From positions 1-32,243 of the forward strand of contig CAIVAS010000115.1 in the NCBI GenBank assembly GCA_903903975.1: DNA of 32,243 nucleotides. The letters are read 5' to 3'. Position 1 is the first letter of the stretch; every line of letters begins with the position of its first letter. The DNA is from an uncultured Burkholderiales bacterium. GTDB lineage: Bacteria > Pseudomonadota > Gammaproteobacteria > Burkholderiales > Burkholderiaceae_E. Shown one piece after another: positions 17,388 to 28,210 of this stretch. A model generated the notes under the pieces. The model was not told where the DNA came from, searched no databases, and worked only from the letters and a program-made list of their open reading frames with translations. A program made the translations under genes and the position numbers.

Positions 17388-18640
17388 CACAGGCTGCGGC
17401 CCTTGGTCTGCTCGAGATCGGGCGTCTGCGCGAGGCTGCCATCGGTGAAATAACCGGCGGCCATCTTGGCCTGCATCTCGACCTGCGCATCGGCCGGAAT
17501 CAGCTCGTCCGGTATCGGAATGCGCTCGTCCACAGCGATGCCCGATCCGACAATCGCATCGAACTTCAGATTGCTCATCGAGACCAGTCGGTGAATTCGG
17601 GTGACACCCAACCAGTGCAGCACGTCGGGCATCAGCTCCTGAAAGCGCATGTCCTGAACGCCGGCCACGCACTCGGTGCGCAGAAAATACTTGTCGGCCG
17701 AATCGCCACCGACCTGTCTTTTGCGGGCGTTGTAGACCAGAAACTTCGTGACTTCGCCCAGCGCCCGACCTTCCTTGCGGCTGTAGGACACTAGCCCGAC
17801 GCCGCCCTGCTGGGCGCCGCGGATGCACTCCTCGATGGCATGGGTGAGATAGGGTCGGCAGGTGCAGATGTCGGACCCGAAGACATCCGAGCCGTTGCAT
17901 TCATCGTGCACGCGGGCGGTCAGGGGCACGCTCGAGTCGGCCAGGTGTCGCGGATCGCCGAAGATGTAGACGGTCTGGCCGCCAATCGGGGGAAGAAAGA
18001 CTTCGAGATCGCTGCGGGTGACCAGTTCCGGATACATCCCACCGGTTTCCTCGAAGAGCGCGCGGCGCAGGTCGGTCTCACTGACACCGAAGCGACGCGC
18101 CACACCGGGCAGCCACCAGACCGGCTCGATCGCCACCTTGGTGACCACCGCCGAGCCATTGTCGAGCAGGACTGCGCCGTCAGGCGTCAGACGCTGAAAG
18201 GCCATCGCGGTGCGGATCTCGGGCATGTCGATATGCGCCTTGGTCACCGCGATCGAGGGCCGGATGTCGCAGCCGGCCTCGAGCAGCTTGCTGAAAACGT
18301 CGGACACCACCGCCCCCCACGGATCGATCGAGACGATCCGTTCGGCCTGCGACCATTGCGGATAGGGCCCGAGCTGATCGGTCGGCGCGGTGTCGGTCAG
18401 ATCGGCACGGTGCTGGCGCTGCAGTGAACCCGCCGCGACCGCGAGCGCGCGATAGATGCCATAGGATCCGGAGTGCGTGCCGATGACATTGCGCTGCAGC
18501 CGGTTCGTGGTGGTACCGACGACCGGACCTCGCTCGATCGGGTCGGATGCGCCCCACCTGATCGGCGGCAGGCTTGAGCCGCCCTGTACCGGGTGCGACG
18601 TCAGGCGGATATGTCGGGGTGTCGAGGAATCCTGGGACAC
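17387..18640 (-). CDS. GTP cyclohydrolase II-like protein, URC1 type (uracil catabolism)
   Basis: A 417-residue homologue of GTP cyclohydrolase II. The zinc site is conserved: C248 in RVHDEC, then C259 and C261 in SDICTC. GRALG (291-295) replaces the usual GRGIG catalytic segment of RibA. A long N-terminal region of about 230 residues, absent from RibA, includes GTHSGSYGIYRALAVAAG and VSIDPWGAVV. This architecture, with urc4 next door and upp downstream, identifies the URC1 branch acting in uracil catabolism (UMP-level ring opening has been proposed) and not riboflavin synthesis. It starts with GTG at 18640, with AGGAG 7 bases upstream. It is first gene of the urc1-urc4-upp operon and divergent from dinB. 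Confidence 0.88.
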   Translation of the reverse strand: MSQDSSTPRHIRLTSHPVQGGSSLPPIRWGASDPIERGPVVGTTTNRLQRNVIGTHSGSYGIYRALAVAAGSLQRQHRADLTDTAPTDQLGPYPQWSQAERIVSIDPWGAVVSDVFSKLLEAGCDIRPSIAVTKAHIDMPEIRTAMAFQRLTPDGAVLLDNGSAVVTKVAIEPVWWLPGVARRFGVSETDLRRALFEETGGMYPELVTRSDLEVFLPPIGGQTVYIFGDPRHLADSSVPLTARVHDECNGSDVFGSDICTCRPYLTHAIEECIRGAQQGGVGLVSYSRKEGRALGEVTKFLVYNARKRQVGGDSADKYFLRTECVAGVQDMRFQELMPDVLHWLGVTRIHRLVSMSNLKFDAIVGSGIAVDERIPIPDELIPADAQVEMQAKMAAGYFTDGSLAQTPDLEQTKGRSL

Positions 18641-18786
18641 TTCTCAACTCCTGCTAAAAGCCGAGGCTAGCGGCATTCGGAGGGTCTGTCACCATCCGTC
18701 AGTCTGCTGATCAGAACCGATATGAAGCAATGCGAATAATCAGGGCGCGTGCCTGGGCAACGCGCACACCCCTCGAGTGACTCCGA
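18641..18786. promoter_or_regulatory. Divergent control region between urc1 and dinB
   Basis: This 146-base gap holds no gene. It contains the Shine-Dalgarno of urc1 (CTCCT on the plus strand, 18648-18652) and must hold promoters for both directions. AATAAT at 18735-18740 is a possible -10 element for dinB, but no convincing -35 goes with it. I found no LexA box of the CTG-N10-CAG type. CTGATCAG near 18705 is a short palindrome of uncertain meaning. Confidence 0.35.
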
Positions 18787-19938
18787 TTGCACGATGAGCC
18801 GTTTCTGAAGGGTTCGCGCCGGATAGCGCATCTCGATATGGATGCCTTCTACGCGTCGGTCGAACTGTTGAGCCGTCCTGACTTGCGCGGCCGCCCGGTT
18901 GCCATCGGCGGGCGGGGCGATCCGACCCGTCGCGGCGTGGTCACGACCGCCACCTACGAAGCGCGCGCTTTCGGCATCCATTCGGGGATGGCACTGTCTG
19001 TGGCAGCGCGAAAATGCCCGGAATGCGTCTTCCTGCCGGTCGATTTCGAGCGCTATCGGGCGGTATCACGCCAGTTCAAGGCGGCGATCGCGGTCGTGAC
19101 CGATGAGATCGAGGACCGCGGCATCGACGAGGTCTATCTCGATCTGACCCCGCTTGCGGCAGGCTCGCACGAGCTGGCGCAAAGGCTGCAGGACCATGTC
19201 CTGGAGGCCACCGGGCTAAGTTGCTCGATCGGGGTCGCCCCTAACAAGCTGATTGCAAAAATCGCCTCAGACCTGAATAAACCGCGCGGCATCAGCCTCA
19301 TCGGCACCGATGACATCCGCCGGCGCATCTGGCCATTGCCTGCCCGCAAAATCCCCGGGGTCGGTCCGAAGGCCGATGCCCGTCTGAGTGAGCTCGGCAT
19401 CGCCACGATCGGGCAGCTTGCCGCCTGCGAACCGGCGTGGCTGTGCGAGCAGTTTTCGCCCCGCTACGGGCAATGGCTGCACCGGGCAGCGCATGGACAG
19501 GACGAGCGCCCGCTTGAGCTCAATCCCGAACCGCGCTCGCGCAGCCGCGAGACCACCTTCCAGAACGATCTTCACCCGGTCCGAGACTGGCAGACCCTGG
19601 CGCAGACGATCGCGGCGCTCTCGAAGCAGGTCGGCGAAGATCTCAAAAAGCGTGGCTATCGTAGCCGTACGGTCGGCATCAAGCTGCGCTTTTCCGACTT
19701 TCGCACTGTCACGCGCGACCGAACCGTCGACACGCCGCTTGACGATGGCACGTCGATCCGGCGGCTGGCCTTTGAGTGCCTGGGTCGCATCCCGCTTGAA
19801 CGTCCGGTTCGACTGGTGGGGGTGCGGGTGGGCGAACTGTCGCCAGCCGATGAATCGCCCGGTACGATGGCGGGCCCGACTGCCAAGGCGTCAACGCGAA
19901 TCGACGATGACACGCTGCCGCTGTTCGATGAGACATGA
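18787..19938 (+). CDS. dinB: DNA polymerase IV (Y-family translesion polymerase)
   Basis: A 383-residue error-prone polymerase. Catalytic carboxylates are D17 (HLDMDAFYASVE) and D114-E115 (IDEVYLD). The finger motif YEARAFGIHSGM and the helix-hairpin-helix region KIPGVGPKADARLSELGI follow. The little-finger domain occupies about residues 240-350. The C-terminus ends DTLPLFDET, which matches the beta-clamp binding pentapeptide (QLxLF-like), so clamp recruitment is likely. The only start before the active-site Asp is TTG at 18787, because a stop lies three codons upstream and the nearby ATG at 18794 is out of frame. There is no strong ribosome-binding site. SOS control could not be shown. Confidence 0.93.
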   Translation: MHDEPFLKGSRRIAHLDMDAFYASVELLSRPDLRGRPVAIGGRGDPTRRGVVTTATYEARAFGIHSGMALSVAARKCPECVFLPVDFERYRAVSRQFKAAIAVVTDEIEDRGIDEVYLDLTPLAAGSHELAQRLQDHVLEATGLSCSIGVAPNKLIAKIASDLNKPRGISLIGTDDIRRRIWPLPARKIPGVGPKADARLSELGIATIGQLAACEPAWLCEQFSPRYGQWLHRAAHGQDERPLELNPEPRSRSRETTFQNDLHPVRDWQTLAQTIAALSKQVGEDLKKRGYRSRTVGIKLRFSDFRTVTRDRTVDTPLDDGTSIRRLAFECLGRIPLERPVRLVGVRVGELSPADESPGTMAGPTAKASTRIDDDTLPLFDET

Positions 19939-19992
19939 CGGCTCGATGGCGACCGATCGTCCCCGGCTTCATCGGGCGCGGATAATCCTCGC

Positions 19993-21909
19993 ATGACACG
20001 TCCTGACGCGCAGGGGAGAAAGCATGACGCGCTTGCGCATGCCGCAGACACGCTGCTGGCAGCGTGTGATCTGCCGGCCGCATGGCGGGGCGCCGAGACC
20101 TGGTCGGTACTCGATCTCAATTGGAGCGCCGGCGCAGCGTTTCTGGCCACGCTCAGGGCCTGGCACGACGACCCGCAGCGCCCCTTGCGTCTGCACTATG
20201 CCGTCCTGACCGGGCCGGCCCTGTCTCCTCAGGCCTTGCGCGAGCGCTTTGACCTGCATCGTATTGAGCAGTCAATCGCCGGATGCTCGGGCGAATCGGA
20301 CCGAGCGCTTCTGGGCGATCTTCAGCGGCTGCTCGAGGAATGGCCGATCGCACTCAAGGGCGTCAATCGAATCGATCTGGCTCGCGCCCGAGTGCAGCTG
20401 ACCCTGGCTGCTGGCCCACCGGCTGCCCTGTTGCCGGGGCTGGTGCCGCGCATCGACTCGCTCTTTGTGCCCTATTCCGAGGATGCACACGATCATCTGA
20501 CCGCGCCGATGCTGCGTGCCGCGCTGGCGAGACTCGCGCCGCATCGACACGCGGCGCTTGCCACTGTCGATCCCCTCACCGCGATACCCGCATCGATTCA
20601 CACAAGCCTCGCTGATGCCGGCATGCAGGGTGAATCGCTCGCTGCAGGCGATGGGCGCGCTTTTCGCCTTGGCCGACGACATGGCCGATCGTTTGCCCTG
20701 CCCGCTCGCCCGGATGATCGCCACGGACTGGTCATCGGCAGCGGCCTTGCGGGATGCGCCAGCGCCTTTGCACTGGCCTGCCGCGGCTGGACGGTCGAGC
20801 GCCTGGATCAGGGCGATGCGCCACTTCTGGGCGCCTCGGGCCAGGCCTCGCTCGCTCACTACCCCTCGATTTCGCCGGATGACGCACCGCTTTCACAGCT
20901 TACTCGCGCCGCACTGCGGCTGTCTCGGGGGCACTACAAGCTGGGTGGCGTGAGCTGGACGGGACGCCTGCAGCTGTGTGCTGCGGATGAGGCCGAGGCT
21001 GCCTGCGCCGGTATCCCGACTGACTGGGCCGAAGCGGTCGATGTTGCGCGAGCCGGCGAACACGCTGGTGTGGCCTTGCGCTCGGGGGGCATCTGGATGG
21101 CCGGTGCGGGTCATGCCGATCCAGTCGCCCTGGCTGCGGGATGGTCGATCAGCGGAATACACACCCGATATCGGGCTCGCGTCACTCGCCTCGAGCGGAT
21201 CGGCGATCAGTGGCGAGCACTCGATCGCGACGGGCGATGTCTGGCCCAAGCGGCGCAGGTGGTCATTGCCGCCGGCGCACAGATTGGCGACTTGTCGATC
21301 TGCACCGATCACTCGGCCCCTGCCTTTTCGCTCGCCGATGTTTTCGATTCGGCCTGCCTCGAGCGGCGAGGCGGGCGCAGTCTGTGCGTCACGCTGCCCC
21401 CGGGGGCGATGCCCTCGTGTGTTATCGGCGGCAACGGCCACGCGATTCCGATTGACGCCCGCCGCCTCCTGCTTGGGCCCGCCGACCCCGGGGACGCCCA
21501 GTCCGATGAGCCCAGCGAGGCCAGCGCAGCGGCGGCCATCTGGCAACGATTCACCGTGTCGCTTCAGACTCCGATGACGCCGATCTCGATGCGCTTTCAC
21601 CCCACCGGGATGCGCCTGTCGACTCGCGATCATCTGCCGCTCGCCGGCCCGGTTCCCGACATCACCGGCATTACGCAGCAGCGGGATCGCCTCATTCAGC
21701 GCGACCGACTGTCGCTGCCGACGATCGACGGCCTGTGGGTTGCGGCAGGGTTCGGCGGTCGGGGGCTGCTCTGGTCGGTTCTGTCGGCTGAACTGATCGC
21801 GGCTCGCATCGATGTCACGCCAGCCCCTTTACAGCGCAGCCTCGCGCAGGCGCTCGATCCGGGTCGATTCATTCGAAGGGTGTTTCGACGCGATCGCAAT
21901 ATTGTTTGA
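19993..21909 (+). CDS. mnmC: MnmC-like tRNA-modification protein with degenerate methyltransferase half
   Basis: A 638-residue protein with the two-domain outline of MnmC, which completes mnm5(s2)U at tRNA wobble U34. The C-terminal FAD oxidoreductase half looks intact: GLVIGSGLAGCASAFALACR (246-265) binds FAD, SISPDDAPLSQLTRA follows, and the end has TRDHLPLAGPVPD and GLWVAAGFGGRGLLWS. The N-terminal methyltransferase half aligns in outline but has lost its motifs. The SAM motif expected as ETGFGxGLNFL reads DLNWSAGAAFL (41-51), and the expected LDGFAPxxNPxMW reads FVPYSEDAHDHLT (159-170). It may therefore only remove the carboxymethyl group. ATG at 19993, 54 bases after dinB; the ribosome-binding site is weak. 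The symbol rests on the C-terminal half. Confidence 0.75.
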   Translation: MTRPDAQGRKHDALAHAADTLLAACDLPAAWRGAETWSVLDLNWSAGAAFLATLRAWHDDPQRPLRLHYAVLTGPALSPQALRERFDLHRIEQSIAGCSGESDRALLGDLQRLLEEWPIALKGVNRIDLARARVQLTLAAGPPAALLPGLVPRIDSLFVPYSEDAHDHLTAPMLRAALARLAPHRHAALATVDPLTAIPASIHTSLADAGMQGESLAAGDGRAFRLGRRHGRSFALPARPDDRHGLVIGSGLAGCASAFALACRGWTVERLDQGDAPLLGASGQASLAHYPSISPDDAPLSQLTRAALRLSRGHYKLGGVSWTGRLQLCAADEAEAACAGIPTDWAEAVDVARAGEHAGVALRSGGIWMAGAGHADPVALAAGWSISGIHTRYRARVTRLERIGDQWRALDRDGRCLAQAAQVVIAAGAQIGDLSICTDHSAPAFSLADVFDSACLERRGGRSLCVTLPPGAMPSCVIGGNGHAIPIDARRLLLGPADPGDAQSDEPSEASAAAAIWQRFTVSLQTPMTPISMRFHPTGMRLSTRDHLPLAGPVPDITGITQQRDRLIQRDRLSLPTIDGLWVAAGFGGRGLLWSVLSAELIAARIDVTPAPLQRSLAQALDPGRFIRRVFRRDRNIV

Positions 21910-21966
21910 CCGACTGTTGACCGACTGGCCTCACAGTCCGTATCGTGCCGGGTCTTGCCGCTTGCC

Positions 21967-22911
21967 ATGCTCACAGTACTCGAAGTCACAATCCCGGTTT
22001 TCGCGCTGGTTTTTTGCGGCTGGATCGCTGCGCGCCGCAACCTGCTGAGCACCGAAGGCATCGACGGCATCAATACCTTCGTGTTCATGTTCGCATTGCC
22101 GCCGATGATGTTCCGGGCGATGTCGGCCTATCCGGTGTCGGAGTACTTCGACATTCGCTTTGTGGCGGCCTATCTGGTCACAGCGCTGATCATTTTTTTC
22201 GGCAGCCGGGCGCTCGCCGGTGTCGAGACATCCGACAGCACCCAAGGCATCGGGCTGGCCTTCGCGGCAACGCACGGCAACATCGGCTACCTCGGGCTGC
22301 CGCTGATCGCACAGCTCGGTGATCCGCGCCGCCTGCCGGGCATCGCGATGGCGCTGATCGTCGACATCTTCGTCGTGATCGTCATGTCGATTGTGCTGTT
22401 CGAGTTTGCGCGAACCAGCAATCAGGCAGTGATCTCTCGTGCTGCCCGGATCCAGAAATCGATCGTTGGCCTGCTGAAAACGCCCCTGATCCTGGGCATC
22501 ATCGCGGGGATCCTCTTTTCGTCAGCCGGATGGAAGCTGCCAGCTTCTGCCGACACCTTTGTCAAGTTGCTGGGCTCAGCCGCAGGTCCGTGCGCGCTTT
22601 TCGGGATCGGGGCGTCGTTGGGCGCCCGAAAGGCGGTCATCGATCGAACCGTGAGCGGTCTGATCGCGATCAAGCTGGTGATCCACCCTGCCCTGATGGC
22701 CGTTGCCATGCTGCTGTTCCGGGTCGAGCCGGGAATGGCTGCCGTGGGGATCCTGGCGGCCGGATTACCGACCGCCAGCAACGCTTTCATCCTCTCACAG
22801 CGTTATGGGGTCGATACCAGGCAAATGACCGCAGCCATCGTGCTGGGCACCTTCATGGCGGCGGCCTCGGTATCGTGCATCATCTGGCTGCTTGCCATTC
22901 CGATCGGCTGA
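21967..22911 (+). CDS. AEC-family (auxin efflux carrier-like) transporter
   Basis: A 314-residue inner-membrane protein with about ten hydrophobic segments in two five-segment halves. The first half starts PVFALVFCGWIAARRNLL and includes HGNIGYLGLPLI. The second includes LLKTPLILGIIAGILF and a terminal GLPTASNAFILSQRYGVD segment typical of AEC/malonate-carrier permeases. Substrates in the family are small organic anions; none is implied here. I use the ATG at 21967. A TTG at 21955 would add four residues. It lies 57 bases after mnmC on the same strand. Confidence 0.87.
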   Translation: MLTVLEVTIPVFALVFCGWIAARRNLLSTEGIDGINTFVFMFALPPMMFRAMSAYPVSEYFDIRFVAAYLVTALIIFFGSRALAGVETSDSTQGIGLAFAATHGNIGYLGLPLIAQLGDPRRLPGIAMALIVDIFVVIVMSIVLFEFARTSNQAVISRAARIQKSIVGLLKTPLILGIIAGILFSSAGWKLPASADTFVKLLGSAAGPCALFGIGASLGARKAVIDRTVSGLIAIKLVIHPALMAVAMLLFRVEPGMAAVGILAAGLPTASNAFILSQRYGVDTRQMTAAIVLGTFMAAASVSCIIWLLAIPIG

Positions 22912-22950
22912 TAAGTCCTGATCGGGTCTGCACAACTCACCCACATTGCC

Positions 22951-23328
22951 ATGACGACGAAAACCATCCCTATCGTTCGCTACGACTGTTCCAAGTGCCC
23001 AGGCTACTGCTGCAGCTATCCGCGCATCGAGGTCAAGGACGCTGATCTGGCACGACTGGCGCGACATTTCGGTCTGGATAACACGCAAGCCGAAAAGCGC
23101 TTCACCCGCTGGTACGAGCCGGGAGAGCGCATCCTCAGGCATAAGAAAGACGAGATTTACGGCTCGATCTGCCGGTTTTTTGATACCACCGAGCGGCGCT
23201 GCACGGTGTACGAGGCTCGCCCCAAGGTCTGTCGCAGCTATCCCAACGGCAGTAAATGCGGGTACTACGATTTCCTGAAATTCGAGCGCAAACACCAGAA
23301 CGACCCTGACTTCATCCCTTCGGCGTGA
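22951..23328 (+). CDS. YkgJ-family cysteine-cluster (zinc/iron-chelating) protein
   Basis: A 125-residue soluble protein with the YkgJ/UPF0153 pattern: C13-x2-C16-x3-C20-C21 at the N-terminus, then ICRFF...RRCTVYEARPKVCRSYP and SKCGYY. Eight or nine cysteines in this order are thought to bind zinc or an iron-sulfur cluster. The biochemical role is unknown. ATG at 22951, 39 bases after the AEC transporter gene, so it probably ends that transcription unit. A hairpin covers its stop codon. Confidence 0.85.
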   Translation: MTTKTIPIVRYDCSKCPGYCCSYPRIEVKDADLARLARHFGLDNTQAEKRFTRWYEPGERILRHKKDEIYGSICRFFDTTERRCTVYEARPKVCRSYPNGSKCGYYDFLKFERKHQNDPDFIPSA

Positions 23329-23352
23329 AGGCCTGAGTCAGGGCTTCACGCC
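23322..23352. terminator. Stem-loop at the ykgJ-like stop, possible bidirectional terminator
   Basis: GGCGTGAAG (23322-23330) pairs perfectly with CTTCACGCC (23344-23352). After one mismatch, three more pairs close a 5-base loop. It sits between convergent genes, with 52 bases separating the two stops, which is where a shared terminator is expected. Neither side has a clear T-tract, so termination strength is uncertain. Confidence 0.45.
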
Positions 23353-23380
23353 ATCGTAAAGACCTTGGGTCGGTGATCAA

Positions 23381-23872
23381 TCAGCGCCATCCACCGCGGT
23401 AGTGATGGCCATAGCCGTAGCCAGGGGGGTAGCCGTAGCCACCTTCCGGTCGATAAACCACCACCGGCTGAGCGTAGACAGGCGGGTAGTAGGGGTTTGC
23501 GCCGTAGGCCGGCACCGAAACATAGACCTGCGGTTGAGCATAGCCCTGGGGCGGCAGATAGCCCTGCGCCTGAACATAAGCAGGCGCGGGAGCGTAGACC
23601 GGACGGGCGGGATAAGCCGGCTGCTGCTGGTAGTAAACCGGCTGTGAAGCGTAGACCCGGGTATTGGCGGTTGCAATGGCGGTACCGGCCGCAGCACCGA
23701 ACATGCCACCCACAATGGCGCCCGTTCCGCCGCCAAAGGCCTGACCCATCATGGCACCAGCGCCCGCACCAACCACCGCCCCTGCCACTGCGCTGCCGTC
23801 ATAAGCATGGGCAGCCGGCACGACGGCAAGCGAACCGATCAAGGCAAATGTGCAAAACAGTCGCGATTTCAT
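23381..23872 (-). CDS. Secreted glycine-zipper protein with Tyr/Pro/Gln-rich tail
   Basis: A 163-residue exported protein. The signal peptide is MKSRLFCTFALIGSLAVVPA with cleavage after AHA (about residue 23). Residues about 27-68 form a glycine zipper (AVAGAVVGAGAGAMMGQAFG, then GGTGAIVGGMFGAAAG), the two-helix membrane-inserting motif of outer-membrane proteins in the Rickettsia 17 kDa antigen class. The remaining ~95 residues are low complexity, with short YxxPxY/AQP units and a C-terminal YGYPPGYGYGHHYRGGW. No lipobox is present. It is probably an envelope or surface protein. The function is unknown. ATG at 23872; AGG lies about 11 bases upstream. Confidence 0.8.
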   Translation of the reverse strand: MKSRLFCTFALIGSLAVVPAAHAYDGSAVAGAVVGAGAGAMMGQAFGGGTGAIVGGMFGAAAGTAIATANTRVYASQPVYYQQQPAYPARPVYAPAPAYVQAQGYLPPQGYAQPQVYVSVPAYGANPYYPPVYAQPVVVYRPEGGYGYPPGYGYGHHYRGGWR

Positions 23873-24011
23873 GGACGTCAGACCTGAAAAAGTGCAGGAA
23901 CTTTCAATCTAATCGGGCGCATGCCTATCAGGCGAGGAAAAACTGCAAACAATGTAACCGGATGTCATGATTTCCGGGGGGCGTCCTGGCCGCAGTCGCG
24001 GAGAGCCTGGT

Positions 24012-28100
<4,089 letters not shown>

Positions 28101-28210
28101 TTGGCGAAGGGGCTAGGAGGAGAACCCGAAGTATAGCGGGGCCCGCCCTGCTGCTCACCCGACCTCAATCCCGATCACTCGCCCTGGTTCGCCTGGTCGT
28201 CCGATCGCAC

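Noticed and set aside
18686-18705. Possible LexA box (CTGTCACCATCCGTCAG) upstream of dinB
   Set aside because: The spacing between CTG and CAG is 11, not 10, and the AT-rich centre of LexA sites is missing.
28115-28120. A perfect AGGAGG on the plus strand just upstream of purL
   Set aside because: No plausible start codon and gene follow it at the right distance on the plus strand. On the purL mRNA it is only a CCTCCT stretch, which is not a ribosome-binding site.
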